Shown: positions 1 to 8,151 of the stretch, one piece after another
How positions within the stretch are numbered: position 1 is the stretch's first letter
Layout: every line of letters starts with the position of its first letter
Origin: an uncultured Subdoligranulum sp.
GTDB lineage: Bacteria; Bacillota; Clostridia; Oscillospirales; Ruminococcaceae
Length of the DNA stretch: 64,000 bases
Reading direction: 5' to 3'
Assembly (NCBI GenBank): GCA_900545545.1
Contig: UQZO01000009.1
Span: forward strand, 19,441 to 83,440
Notes under the pieces: model-generated
The model's database searches: none
Told to the model about the DNA's origin: nothing
The model's input: only the letters and a program-made list of their open reading frames with translations
Translations under genes and position numbers: made by a program

Positions 1-149
1 AAAGTACCTCTTCATGGAGTTCTTTCCTGCGTTCTTTCCTTTTTCCAAAACCCCTTTGGAATCTCGTAGAAACAGGTTTTTCTACCATGTTCCACGAAGT
101 TCCGATATGCAACAAAAAGACATCCGGGAAACCGGTTGATCTCATAGAT

Positions 150-237
150 GGAGAGTTGTCCGAGTGGTCGATGGTGCAGCACTCGAAATGCTGTGTCCCG
201 AAAGGGACCTAGGGTTCGAATCCCTAACTCTCCGCCA
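150..237 (+). tRNA. tRNA-Ser (CGA anticodon)
   Basis: Class II serine tRNA. The acceptor stem GGAGAGT (150-156) pairs with ACTCTCC (227-233); a G discriminator and an encoded CCA follow (235-237). The anticodon stem gcagca/tgctgt holds the loop ctcgaaa, so the anticodon is CGA. A long variable arm (gtcccgaaagggac) and the T arm agggttcgaatccct complete the fold. The integrase gene points towards its 3' end, the usual arrangement when a tRNA 3' end is the attachment site of an integrating element. Confidence 0.96.
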
Positions 238-241
238 AATG

Positions 242-276
242 AAGCAAGGATGGTGACATCCTTGCTTTATTTTTTT
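242..276 (+). terminator. Intrinsic terminator after tRNA-Ser
   Basis: An 11-bp perfect stem (242-252 with 257-267) with a GTGA loop is followed by a T-rich run (268-276). It lies 5 bases after the tRNA CCA end and would end the tRNA transcript. Confidence 0.85.
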
Positions 277-287
277 GCAAAAACGAA
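273..287 (+). repeat. 15-bp direct repeat, copy 1 (integrase flank)
   Basis: The sequence ttttgcaaaaacgaa recurs exactly at 1737-1751, so the two copies bracket the integrase gene. Tyrosine recombinases of ICEs often bind short arm-type direct repeats near att sites; a role as an arm site is inference. Confidence 0.6.
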
Positions 288-313
288 TAGGGTATTGGCG
301 ACCGAGGAAAAAC

Positions 314-1666
314 TCAGGGGGCAGTACCATGCCGGGGATCCGTGAGCTCAGAATCGGTGGAAGGAGCATGATCGGTAGATGCCCTGAACAATCCGGTGGT
401 GAGCATGGAAGCGGAAAGAAGCATGGAGTCTTCCAGATCCAGATGGGCGTAGAGGTTGGCGGTGGTGCCGTAGTCGCTGTGGCCCAGCCAGGCCTGAATC
501 TGCTTCATGGATACGCCATTGCGCAGCAGAAGGCTCGCACAGCTGTGACGGGTATCATGGAAACGAATCTTCCGTAGACCATGTTTCCGCAGAAACTTGG
601 GAAATTCCGTGGAAATATAGTCGGGATGGATCAGTTCTCCAATCTCGTTGACATAGACATAACCGATGTAATCCTTCACATAGGAGCCTTTGAAGAGTTC
701 GCGCTCGTATTTTTGCTTTTCCATCAGGGCCAGCAGCTTTTCGCGGAAGAGCGGAATCAGCGGCAGAGTTCGCAGGCTGGACTTGTTCTTGGTTTTGTCT
801 TTTGCGTAGCGGCTGACCTTTCCTTTGCCCTTTCTCCGGTAGGTTGTTACCGTGTGGGCGATGGTGAAGGTGTTGTGCTCAAAATCGAAGTTGTGCCACT
901 GAAGCCCTACGATCTCGCTGCGGCGCAGGCCATAGAACAGGCCGAAGTAAACGGCAAGTTCCAATTTGGTCCCTTCAGCCAGGCGCATACACTCCAGAGC
1001 CTCCTCCGGCGTGTAGAAACTGCCGATGAATTTCTCGGTGGTAGGCCGCTGATGGTGGGCTGCATTATGGCCGATCAGATTGTCCTCCACCGCACATTCC
1101 AGTGCCGCATGGATATTGGCATGGTAGCGGGCAACGGTGGTCCCTTTTTTGCCGGCAATGCCGTGCTCGGGGTCCCCGATGCGTTCCGAGCGGTAGAACT
1201 CTTTCAGATCTTTTGCCTCCAGCTCGGCCAGAGTAATGCCCTTCTCTTTGAAATAAGGATAGATATGCTTTTCAACAGACTCGCAGTACCCGGCATAAGT
1301 GACAGGGTCTACTTCGATTTCCTTGCAGGAAAGCCAGGAGAGCATATAGTCGGCAAAAAGCATATTGCCGTAAGGATTCGCAGGGGCGTTCCGCACAGAA
1401 CCATCGGGAGTCCGGGCGGTGGATGACTTGCCTTTCTTGCGGGGTGCAGAGTTGGACGGCGAACCATTGCCATCGGAGATCCGCTCCCCATATTCGTTAT
1501 AATTCATTCGGAAATCCAAAAGAGTTTCCTCTGCCGCACGTTTGTTTCCCCTCTTGGCAGCAATGCCGGTGGAAATCCATTTCTGGAAGCGGCGACCGTC
1601 AGGATGCTTGCAGTTCAGCACTACATAGTAATATTCTTTTTTGACTTGAAGGTGGCCTGATAACAC
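314..1666 (-). CDS. int: Tyrosine recombinase/integrase of the ICE
   Basis: A 450-residue site-specific recombinase that would integrate and excise the element. The N-terminal arm-binding and SAM-like core-binding regions lie before about residue 200. The catalytic domain shows the family tetrad: Arg248 in YGLRRSEIVG, His370 and Arg373 in RFHDTRHSC, His396 in WLGHS, and nucleophile Tyr406 in TANLYAHL. A GTG start at 1666 is chosen because AAGGAGG lies 7 bases upstream. A lysine/serine-rich insertion at about residues 60-100 separates the two N-terminal parts. The gene ends 77 bases from the tRNA-Ser 3' end and lies beside an excisionase-like gene. Confidence 0.95.
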   Translation of the reverse strand: MLSGHLQVKKEYYYVVLNCKHPDGRRFQKWISTGIAAKRGNKRAAEETLLDFRMNYNEYGERISDGNGSPSNSAPRKKGKSSTARTPDGSVRNAPANPYGNMLFADYMLSWLSCKEIEVDPVTYAGYCESVEKHIYPYFKEKGITLAELEAKDLKEFYRSERIGDPEHGIAGKKGTTVARYHANIHAALECAVEDNLIGHNAAHHQRPTTEKFIGSFYTPEEALECMRLAEGTKLELAVYFGLFYGLRRSEIVGLQWHNFDFEHNTFTIAHTVTTYRRKGKGKVSRYAKDKTKNKSSLRTLPLIPLFREKLLALMEKQKYERELFKGSYVKDYIGYVYVNEIGELIHPDYISTEFPKFLRKHGLRKIRFHDTRHSCASLLLRNGVSMKQIQAWLGHSDYGTTANLYAHLDLEDSMLLSASMLTTGLFRASTDHAPSTDSELTDPRHGTAP

Positions 1667-1736
1667 AAAAATACCTCCTTTTCAATTGCCACCTGCCATT
1701 GACATTTCCAATTATATCATACGGCAGAGAAGTGCC

Positions 1737-1751
1737 TTTTGCAAAAACGAA
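1737..1751 (+). repeat. 15-bp direct repeat, copy 2 (integrase flank)
   Basis: Second exact copy of ttttgcaaaaacgaa (first at 273-287). It lies between the integrase start and the end of the excisionase-like gene, where arm-type sites for Int or Xis are often found. Confidence 0.6.
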
Positions 1752-1769
1752 CCCAAAAAAGATGGCGCA

Positions 1770-1994
1770 TTACTGTCTGGCATCCTCAATACCTAGGTAT
1801 TCGATGAGATAACTTTTGGGGATGCGAAACAGCCGGCCAACGTTCTGCTTTTTAAGCTCACCACGCCGAATCATGGCGTAAACGGTCTTGGTACATACGC
1901 CTAACAGTTCGCTGACCTGTTCTACTGTCAGCACGTCAGGGTAATCCCGGAGCTTGCGCAGAGTTCTTCGATTATAAGGAGATAGTTGATTCAT
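1770..1994 (-). CDS. Excisionase-like helix-turn-helix protein
   Basis: A 74-residue protein with a MerR/excisionase-type winged helix (HTH_17 style): the motif LTVEQVSELLGVCTKTVYAM is the helix-turn-helix and GRLFRIPKSYLIEYL is the usual following wing and helix. Proteins of this size next to an integrase bend DNA and direct excision. It is transcribed in the same direction as int and lies about 100 bases upstream of it. A regulatory role in addition to, or instead of, excision cannot be excluded. Confidence 0.8.
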   Translation of the reverse strand: MNQLSPYNRRTLRKLRDYPDVLTVEQVSELLGVCTKTVYAMIRRGELKKQNVGRLFRIPKSYLIEYLGIEDARQ

Positions 1995-2390
1995 TCGTGA
2001 ACCTCCGTGATTAGAAATGTAGTATGTAAGGTGCGTCCTATCCTATTTTACGCAGGGACAGCCTTCCGGCAGCAAAGATAAAGCCTCAGGCAGGGGGGCA
2101 TCCGTTATCTCCGCACAGCTTATCAAATAATTTGTCGATTTTCCTGATATCAATAGGTTATAAGTAACGGATTCATATCAGGGACAGCATCCCACTACAT
2201 CGGCTGGTTCCTGCGCCCTTCCGACCGCGTATATATCGCACCGATGGGGATGCCTGTTCGGTTTTCAAGGTTCTGTAAAGAAAATAGTAGAAGGAAGAGG
2301 AAAACTGACCATCTTTTCAAAATTCTGTTGCCGCTGGCGTACTCCCGCCGTATAACAGCGTATAAAACACACATAAAGGAGTTGCGCAAT
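1995..2390. other. Intergenic region between xis and parM
   Basis: About 400 bases with no convincing gene. It holds an inverted pair cctgatat/atatcagg (about 2135-2185) and the parM promoter at its right end. A centromere-like parC site for the ParMR pair would be expected here, but I see no clear iteron array. Confidence 0.45.
2328..2356 (+). promoter_or_regulatory. Predicted promoter of the parMR pair
   Basis: TTGCCG (2328-2333) and TATAAC (2351-2356) are separated by 17 bases, a good sigma-70 match. The start codon at 2391 follows 34 bases later with the ribosome binding site aaagga at 2376-2380. Confidence 0.55.
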
Positions 2391-3314
2391 ATGGTAATTA
2401 GTATTGATCACGGAAATCGTCAGGTGAAAACAGTACATAAGGTATTTGTCTCTGGTCTGGTGGAGAGTAGCGTGCGGCCTGCGCTGGGGGAAGAATACAT
2501 TTTGTATAATAACCGGTATTTTTCACTGACTGAACATCGGCTCGCTTATCGCCGCGACAAGAGCAAGGACGAATCCTTTTTTCTTCTTTCTCTGTTTGGC
2601 ATTGCTTACGAAATCCTGGCCGCTGGCGCTTATTCAGCCGGACAGACCACCTCGGTGGATCTCTTGATCGGATTGCCGCCAGCCCACTTTGGGGCACAGT
2701 ACCGTGATTTCGAGGCGTACTTCAAACGCGGCGTGGTCAATTTCCAATTAGGAAACAAGCCTTTCTCGGTGTACTTCAACAGTGTTACGGCCTATCCGCA
2801 GGCTTATGCGGCGGCTATGACGGTTTTTGGACAACTTCGGCCGCTGAGTAAGTGTGTTGTTTTGGATATCGGTGGATTTACTGCGGACTATATGTTGCTC
2901 AAAAAAGGAGTACCGGATCTTTCCGATTGCAGCTCGCTAGAGTATGGTGTGATTCTGTTGTACAATCGGATCATCAATACAGTCAACAGTGCCCATGATC
3001 TGCTTCTTGACGAGTACGATGTTGATAGCGTACTGACCGGGCGCAATGATACACTGCCAGATTATGTGCAGGAACTGATTCACGGTCAGGCGCGGCAATT
3101 TGTGGAAGAATTGTTTGGGCAGCTGCGCGAACGGATGATCGATCTGCGCGTGACCACACCTGTCTTTGTTGGTGGAGGATCCATCTTGCTGCGCCCCCAT
3201 CTGGAAGAAGCGGGCCGCTGGCAATCCTGTCTTTTTGTAGATGACATTCATGCCAACGCCAAGGGCTATGAGATCATCTACCGTGCACGGTTGGCCAGTA
3301 AAGGGCATGCGTAA
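2391..3314 (+). CDS. parM: ParM/StbA-like actin ATPase (DNA segregation)
   Basis: A 307-residue actin-fold ATPase of the ParM/Alp family, which polymerises to push plasmid copies apart. Phosphate-1 motif ISIDHGNRQVK is at residues 3-13, phosphate-2 motif VLDIGGFTADY at about 157-167, and an adenosine-type motif FVGGGS at about 262. ATG at 2391 is preferred over an in-frame ATG at 2244 because an aaagga site lies 10 bases before it and conserved sequence begins there. The stop overlaps the ATG of the next gene. It probably stabilises the excised circular form of the element during transfer. Confidence 0.85.
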   Translation: MVISIDHGNRQVKTVHKVFVSGLVESSVRPALGEEYILYNNRYFSLTEHRLAYRRDKSKDESFFLLSLFGIAYEILAAGAYSAGQTTSVDLLIGLPPAHFGAQYRDFEAYFKRGVVNFQLGNKPFSVYFNSVTAYPQAYAAAMTVFGQLRPLSKCVVLDIGGFTADYMLLKKGVPDLSDCSSLEYGVILLYNRIINTVNSAHDLLLDEYDVDSVLTGRNDTLPDYVQELIHGQARQFVEELFGQLRERMIDLRVTTPVFVGGGSILLRPHLEEAGRWQSCLFVDDIHANAKGYEIIYRARLASKGHA

Positions 3315-3703
3315 TGGGCGGCAAAAAGCAGCCGGGGCGATTTACCATTCAGTTCAATCTCTCCGATCCGCAACAGCGGCAGGTAATCGAACTGCTGAAT
3401 GAACAAGGGCGCCGTAAGGCAGTCTTTTTGACAGCGGCGGTCTTGAGTTACTGTGGAAAAAATAATGTGACTCAGATATTGCCCCAGCCACAAATGGATT
3501 TGGAAGTCATCGAAAAAGTGGTAAGAAGTGTGCTGGAAAGCGTCTCACTTCAGAGTACCAAGCCTGAAAACGGTATGCAGGATAAGGCGGAACCGAAGTG
3601 TGTTCAGACATCGGACCTGTCTGAAAAGCCGACTGAAACAACAGATTTGCCGGATGATGTAATGGACTCTATTTGTGAGATGATTGATGCCTTTCGCATA
3701 TAA
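3314..3703 (+). CDS. ParR-like partner of the actin ATPase
   Basis: A 129-residue protein translationally coupled to the upstream ATPase (taatg overlap at 3312-3316). The N-terminal half (GRFTIQFNLSDPQQRQVIEL) resembles the ribbon-helix-helix start of ParR/StbB adaptors, which bind the centromere. The C-terminal part is acidic and ends in a short helix (DDVMDSICEMIDAFRI) of the kind adaptors use to contact filament ends. The identification rests on position, size and this layout; the sequence is not diagnostic by itself. Confidence 0.65.
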   Translation: MGGKKQPGRFTIQFNLSDPQQRQVIELLNEQGRRKAVFLTAAVLSYCGKNNVTQILPQPQMDLEVIEKVVRSVLESVSLQSTKPENGMQDKAEPKCVQTSDLSEKPTETTDLPDDVMDSICEMIDAFRI

Positions 3704-3742
3704 AAGCAAGGAAACGGCAAAAGACGGGATACAAGAATAGAA

Positions 3743-3783
3743 AAGCGCCGGAATTTGTGTGGTATGCACAAATTCTGGCGCTT
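3743..3783 (+). terminator. Long hairpin after the parMR pair
   Basis: A 17-bp stem (aagcgccggaatttgtg with cacaaattctggcgctt, one G-U pair) with a 7-base loop, 40 bases after the parR-like stop. The downstream tract is gttgttgt rather than a T run, so it may be a weak terminator or an RNA-stabilising hairpin. Confidence 0.55.
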
Positions 3784-4366
3784 GTTGTTGTAGGAATAAA
3801 CGAGGTCTATATCGAAAAATGCAGTAATTTGAACCGGTCGGGTAAACGTGGTCACGGGCCGTGGCCGCAATGACAATCATCAAACGTATGGATCATGCTT
3901 TCATTTTGAGAATAAAGCAAGTGGACCTTTTGTTAGACAATAGTGCAAATTTCGTCATATTTTGCTAAATTTAGAGTTTATACTAATGGAAGTTTCGAAA
4001 TAGAGCTTTTGAAGCTGCGTCTTTTGGATTTTGTCGGCCAGGCCAGGGCCCGTTCCGGAATATTGCATCGAATATATCTGTTTTATATCAAACAAGAGGG
4101 ATGTCTCTCTTCATCATCCGGGTATCTGGAAGGAGCCGGAATATAATTTACGGATTTTCCAAATGCGTTGCGCGTAGAGAAATCATCTTGCGCAGGATGT
4201 TTGATACACAATTTTTCTGCATATAAAAAAATCTGATTTGTGGTCAAAAAAGCGACAGTTCCTGCTATTTTTCTATGAATGAAAAAAGCAGAGGACGGCC
4301 GCTTGAGATAAGGCAGAAAAGTGGTCTCTTTGTGGTCACCTGACGATGACAAGGAGGCAAAAGGAG
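3784..4366. other. Non-coding region before the sigma-like gene
   Basis: Almost 600 bases without a convincing gene; the short reading frames here have no ribosome binding sites. The direct repeat tttgtggtca occurs at 4237-4246 and 4329-4338, just upstream of the sigma-like gene, and may be an operator. The region is clearly more AT-rich than its surroundings. Confidence 0.4.
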
Positions 4367-4813
4367 ATGGTACAAAAAAACTACCGGAACGCTGGAAAAA
4401 CATATGATGAACGATTACAGAATGCCTTTACGGCCTATTTGCTAAGGGCTGCAAGAAATGAACAACGTCGGTGCTCTTTCCTGCACAGGCGAGCACAGGC
4501 GTTATTGTTAAACCAGGCGGAAAGTGAGCTGTTTGAAAACGGCCGTGTGGATTTCAGGGCGTTGGAAAGACCTCCTGATCATGATAAAAATCCCCGTTCA
4601 TGGCATGAATTCCTGCAGAATCTTGATTCTCAGCGCCTATACAAAGTGCTTCAGAAATTGACGGATGCAGAAGCCAATATCCTCTTTTTGCATGTGATTC
4701 TGGATCTTCGATACACCGATATTGAGAGAATTACCAAGATGCCCGCTGAGGAAGTCCAGCATCGCTACACCATGGTAATCCGCAAAATTCGCCGTGCAAT
4801 GGAAAGTAGGTAA
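4367..4813 (+). CDS. Sigma-70-like regulatory protein (ICE type)
   Basis: A 148-residue protein with the make-up of the small sigma-like factors found in Tn916-family and related ICEs: a basic N-terminus, a middle region, and a C-terminal sigma region 4-like helix-turn-helix (LTDAEANILFLHVILDLRYT, then ITKMPAEEVQHRYTMVIRKI). ATG 4367 is chosen over ATG 4346 because AAGGAGG at 4351-4357 lies 9 bases before it. The next gene begins 4 bases after its stop. The likely role is transcriptional activation of element genes; its target promoters are unknown. Confidence 0.75.
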   Translation: MVQKNYRNAGKTYDERLQNAFTAYLLRAARNEQRRCSFLHRRAQALLLNQAESELFENGRVDFRALERPPDHDKNPRSWHEFLQNLDSQRLYKVLQKLTDAEANILFLHVILDLRYTDIERITKMPAEEVQHRYTMVIRKIRRAMESR

Positions 4814-4817
4814 AGCC

Positions 4818-5021
4818 ATGAGCTTTGAGGAACTGCTGGACAGAGCGAAAGATAATGATTCTGAGGCAATTCTTGAGTTGTTCGAGATGTACAGACCTCT
4901 TCTTGTGACTTACTCCATGCTGGATGGAAGATTTGATCCAGACACCTGGCAGCAACAGTGTCAGCAGTTTCTGGTCGCAATCAAAAGATTTGATAAAAAG
5001 CGTATAGATACAGAAAAATAA
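4818..5021 (+). CDS. Small helix-turn-helix conjugative element protein
   Basis: A 67-residue protein (start MSFEELLDRAKDND) of the helix-turn-helix family that accompanies the sigma-like factor in many conjugative transposons (Tn916 Orf8-like layout). EELLDRAKDNDSEAILELF reads like a sigma region 2-type helix, and a conserved C-terminal KRFDKK precedes the end. It starts 4 bases after the sigma-like stop, so the two are one operon, closed by a terminator at 5042. Confidence 0.7.
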   Translation: MSFEELLDRAKDNDSEAILELFEMYRPLLVTYSMLDGRFDPDTWQQQCQQFLVAIKRFDKKRIDTEK

Positions 5022-5041
5022 TCATATCACTGTAGAACACC

Positions 5042-5081
5042 AACGGCAGGGAATCGTGAAAAGGAACCCCTGCCGTTTTGA
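5042..5081 (+). terminator. Terminator after the sigma/HTH pair
   Basis: Stem AACGGCAGGG pairs with CCCTGCCGTT, followed by ttgattt, 20 bases after the HTH stop. Confidence 0.75.
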
Positions 5082-5120
5082 TTTGGAAGTTTGTGCTACA
5101 CTACAATAGGAGGTGAGCTC

Positions 5121-5455
5121 ATGCTGAAGAATACAAAAGAATTACACCGTCGAGACCTGTACCTGAACCGTCTGATTGCATTTCAGGATACCGAGCCGGT
5201 AAAATCATCTCAGGCATCCGCCGCTGCGGGAAATCCAGTCTGCTAAAACTGATGGCGCTGCATTTGCGTCAGTCGGGTATTACAGATGACCAGATTATTG
5301 GATCCTGCGGCTGGGGCAATGGCGAATGGCGCAGCTGGAAATCCCGCTGAAACGACTATGGTGCCAATCTGGCCTGTGACAGCGTGATCTGTAACGAGGC
5401 TCCGGACGATGACTCTCTGGCGGTTTGCCGCGAGCTGGGCGCGTTGCTGGCCTGA
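5121..5455 (+). pseudogene. Broken AAA ATPase (DUF4143 type), frameshifted remnant
   Basis: An ATG at 5121 with a strong site (aggaggtgag) opens a frame beginning MLKNTKELHRRDLYLNRL that stops after about 43 codons. A one-base shift near 5200 restores the family's P-loop IISGIRRCGKSSLLKL, followed by MALHLRQSGITDDQIIG. That is the N-terminus of the AAA/DUF4143 ATPases, whose intact relative is at 13409-14620 (VKILTGVRRCGKSTILKM). After about 5300 the homology is lost and an unrelated tail ending ELGALLA follows with an internal stop at 5348. The gene is frameshifted and truncated, with foreign DNA fused behind it. Confidence 0.75.
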
Positions 5456-5468
5456 CAAAAACACCGTA

Positions 5469-5502
5469 GAAGGCAGGAGGCGCTCGTCTCCTGCCTTCTC
5501 TC
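5469..5502 (+). terminator. Terminator after the pseudogene
   Basis: An 11-bp perfect stem (5469-5479 with 5488-5498) is followed by tctct. It lies between the pseudogene and the convergent cysteine-cluster gene and may serve the plus strand. Confidence 0.65.
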
Positions 5503-5550
5503 TGCATCCCCAGTCAGCATACACGCTGTTTGCCTTGTCTCTTTTATAGT

Positions 5551-6231
5551 TCAGATATCAGATAGCATCCGTAGAAGTTCATTTGTATTGCGGAGAAACT
5601 GACCGTGGAATGGCCCGTGTATGTCATACTGAAGATAGCAAAGATTCTTCATATGAGTCCAAACCGTCAGCCGTTCTGGCTGACTCAGTCGGAATTCGTT
5701 TTGTCGCATCCAAATGGTGAGGCGCGGGGTGAGTCTCATCCAGTGCAGTGCATCATCGTCTTCATAGGACAAACCAAAGCCAGTAAGCCATTCCCGAACC
5801 GTGTGGGTCTCCTTGCGGGAACCGCACGTCACGGGCTGGCAGAAATAGATCAGTTCCCCCTTGGTCGTGAGATAAGCACGTCCCAGTGGAAACAGTGCGC
5901 ATACAGTAGGTTTGGCTTGATGAACCTTACAGCCTCCCGACCCTAGAAAAGGGCAGGTGCTGCGGTAAGTTTTAGGTTTCAGACGTATGATAGGCAGTCT
6001 GGAATCGGGCCCGATATAGCATTCGCAATATTGCTCCACAATTTGATGGGGCGTGGAATTGAAAAAAGAAGCAATGCGAAACAGGTCTCCCGGATTGAGA
6101 AGGATATCATCCCGGCTTCGGCAACACCGACCGCATCGGTCACATGAAAATGAAAAAGTGTCATCAGGGCCGAGTGCGGATTTTTCCAACTCTTTGCAGA
6201 GTATCTCTGCATCGTTTGCACGAATATCCAC
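5551..6231 (-). CDS. YkgJ-type cysteine cluster protein
   Basis: About 226 residues with the CxxCxxCC metal-binding cluster (FSCDRCGRCCRS) near the N-terminus and two further cysteine stretches (TCPFLGSGGCKVH, FCQPVTCGS), as in the zinc/iron-chelating YkgJ family. The GTG at 6231 is preferred because AAGGAG lies 6 bases upstream; an ATG at 6273 would give 240 residues but has a poor site. It is the last gene of the minus-strand DNA-processing operon. The family is linked to metal binding; its job in this element is unknown. Confidence 0.8.
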   Translation of the reverse strand: MDIRANDAEILCKELEKSALGPDDTFSFSCDRCGRCCRSRDDILLNPGDLFRIASFFNSTPHQIVEQYCECYIGPDSRLPIIRLKPKTYRSTCPFLGSGGCKVHQAKPTVCALFPLGRAYLTTKGELIYFCQPVTCGSRKETHTVREWLTGFGLSYEDDDALHWMRLTPRLTIWMRQNEFRLSQPERLTVWTHMKNLCYLQYDIHGPFHGQFLRNTNELLRMLSDI

Positions 6232-6292
6232 TGTACTCTCCTTACATAATGAGGGGCGGGTGACAATTGCCATCCGCCCCTGATTGTTAGTA

Positions 6293-7372
6293 TTATGATT
6301 TTTTTTGTTTGCTCAATAGGTAGTCGTCGATTCCTTTATATTGTGGATTCCAACGTATCTGGCGGACATCAAAGCCCATACTTTTCGCCAGATGCAACAC
6401 CTTGGCAGTGCCACTGGCTACATGAGGATTCTGCAGCTTGTCCATGTCGAACGCCTCACAGACGGTGCGGCATCCGAACCGCTTGAGCAGTGCCAGAGAG
6501 TCCGGCAGACTGTTGAGCTGATTGGCGCCGGCTACAGCCAGAAAACTGTGCCCGGAAAGGCAGTGGGCAACCGTCGCTTTCAGTGGCCCTTCTGTGATCC
6601 AGACGGTGTCCGCGGCCGGATCTCCCACAAAGTGAACCGGGGAGCCGGAAGTCACGCCGCCATTTCGCTCTGCACTGGAAAGCCATATGTATTTGCCACC
6701 CTGTTTCCCAGGATGATCCATGCGGATCTGACAACCCTGCAGCAGACCGTCTACCGAAATGACGGGGACAAAGTATCCGGTACGCCGAGGGCTGCAGGCC
6801 AGGGTCCAGTCCTTCTGCTCGTCCTGATAAAAGCCAGGAACGCCTTCCAGGCGACACCCCATCTGCAGCAACTGCCCTGTGAGTGCGCGATACCCGAAGG
6901 CCGGTACACTGCGGTACAGATATTGCTCGATTTGGTCATCGTTCAGCCCTCGTCTGTGCAGATCGCTGCGGTGGCTTTCAGCCAGCGGCAGCATGGCCAA
7001 CAAAGTGCGGAAAGTCTGATCGATGGCTTGCGCATCGGCTCTGGATGCTTCCCGCGGCAATTCTTTGGGAGATGCAATGGGGGTGGGAGCAATCCGTGGC
7101 GTTTCGTGGCGGCAGACGATGGAAAAAATCTCTGCATTGGCCTGCGTGTTGGAAACACCAAAGAATTTGGCATACAGTTCCACCATGCCTCCGTGAGTAC
7201 GGCAACGATTACAGTTAAATACCTGTTTTTCAAAGTTGATATTCAGCTTTCCTTTTGTATCTCCGCAGAAAGGGCAATCTGCGTCAATGGATACTGCCCG
7301 GCGGCGCCGAATGTGCAGTGGCAGCAATGCGGCCACATCCCGCATGGTGTAGGGAAAGTCATGTTGGCTCAC
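6293..7372 (-). CDS. CHC2 zinc-finger primase-like protein
   Basis: A 359-residue protein with an N-terminal CHC2-type zinc ribbon (CPFC at 33-36, CNRC at 54-57, as in DnaG) and a C-terminal Toprim-like/DUF3854 region (VWITEGPLKATVAHCLSGH at about 250-270). The CPFCGDTKGKLNINF layout matches primases of mobile elements, which prime the complementary strand after single-stranded transfer. It starts with GTG at 7372, with AAAGGAG about 9 bases upstream. It is too short to contain a helicase domain; RecD2 is encoded upstream in the same operon. Confidence 0.8.
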   Translation of the reverse strand: MSQHDFPYTMRDVAALLPLHIRRRRAVSIDADCPFCGDTKGKLNINFEKQVFNCNRCRTHGGMVELYAKFFGVSNTQANAEIFSIVCRHETPRIAPTPIASPKELPREASRADAQAIDQTFRTLLAMLPLAESHRSDLHRRGLNDDQIEQYLYRSVPAFGYRALTGQLLQMGCRLEGVPGFYQDEQKDWTLACSPRRTGYFVPVISVDGLLQGCQIRMDHPGKQGGKYIWLSSAERNGGVTSGSPVHFVGDPAADTVWITEGPLKATVAHCLSGHSFLAVAGANQLNSLPDSLALLKRFGCRTVCEAFDMDKLQNPHVASGTAKVLHLAKSMGFDVRQIRWNPQYKGIDDYLLSKQKKS

Positions 7373-7396
7373 AGCCGACCACTCCTTTGGCCGGCA

Positions 7397-8149
7397 TCAG
7401 GCAGCGGCCCGATCCAGCAGATATTTGGCTGCAGCGCGCAGCAGGTTATTATTGCCTTTATAGCTGTCAACATACCAACGCAGGCTGGCCGGTTTGGTCA
7501 GGGCAAGTTGTCCAAGCGTTTGTCCGCGGTAGCATCCACAGTCAATCTGGACGGCCTTGGCCTTGTCCAAAGTCATGGCGGCGTAAGCCTGCTCAAAACT
7601 CATGGCAGGAGTCAGCTCGGGCTGCGGTGCGGCCGGGGCCGTTGATGGAGTGTCGGAAGCCGCGGCGTGCGAAGGGCCTGCCACCGGAGCGGGAACGTCG
7701 ATGGGGGCGTCTGCCAGGCTCTGGTCCGCCGGCTCAGTCACGTCACAGTCACTGAACTGGGAGCCGAAGCCGGCTTCCGCCAGGGCACGACCCACCGCAG
7801 CGGTCTCGGCGCTTTCCACGTAGCTCTCGCCGAACTTGTCGCCGGCTTTGAAAAAGCGCTGGGCCGTTCCGCTTCCGACATATTGATCCTCGGGGTCATC
7901 CTTGTTCAGATATACCCGTGCCTCACAGATGGCAATTTCCGTGTTCAGCGTGTGGAAGATCTTCTTGATCTTACCCAAGGGGTACTTGAGACGGAACCAC
8001 AGCTTACGGTATTTGACATCCAGATAAAGCCCTTGTCCATCTTCTGTGGAGGTGGTGCGCATATAGCGTTTGGGGTCGAAGCCATCCACATGGTTCAGTT
8101 CGGCAACGGCAGGGTTTTGGTCGTACATGGGGGTATGAGTAGCATTCAT
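7397..8149 (-). CDS. Putative single-strand annealing protein (Rad52/Mgm101-like)
   Basis: A 250-residue protein. The N-terminal 120 residues include a conserved block ESYVESAETAAVGRALAEAG (about 108-127), which resembles the SAETxAIGRALGxAGFG block of Mgm101/Rad52-type annealing proteins. A proline/alanine-rich linker (about 140-185) leads to a C-terminal domain (QIDCGCYRGQTLGQLALTK) seen in element proteins that bind nucleic acids. Its neighbours, a YqaJ exonuclease and RecD2, fit a phage Red-like recombination set. The annealing function is inference from motif and context. Confidence 0.55.
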   Translation of the reverse strand: MNATHTPMYDQNPAVAELNHVDGFDPKRYMRTTSTEDGQGLYLDVKYRKLWFRLKYPLGKIKKIFHTLNTEIAICEARVYLNKDDPEDQYVGSGTAQRFFKAGDKFGESYVESAETAAVGRALAEAGFGSQFSDCDVTEPADQSLADAPIDVPAPVAGPSHAAASDTPSTAPAAPQPELTPAMSFEQAYAAMTLDKAKAVQIDCGCYRGQTLGQLALTKPASLRWYVDSYKGNNNLLRAAAKYLLDRAAA

Positions 8150-8151
8150 GG

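Noticed and set aside
3943..4146. 67-codon plus-strand frame after the parMR hairpin
   Set aside because: No ribosome site and no domain; region looks intergenic.
5243..5524. Minus-strand frame over the pseudogene
   Set aside because: No RBS; composition is of the reversed decayed gene.
6341..7645. 434-codon plus-strand reading frame
   Set aside because: Antisense to the primase-like gene; product has no recognisable domain.
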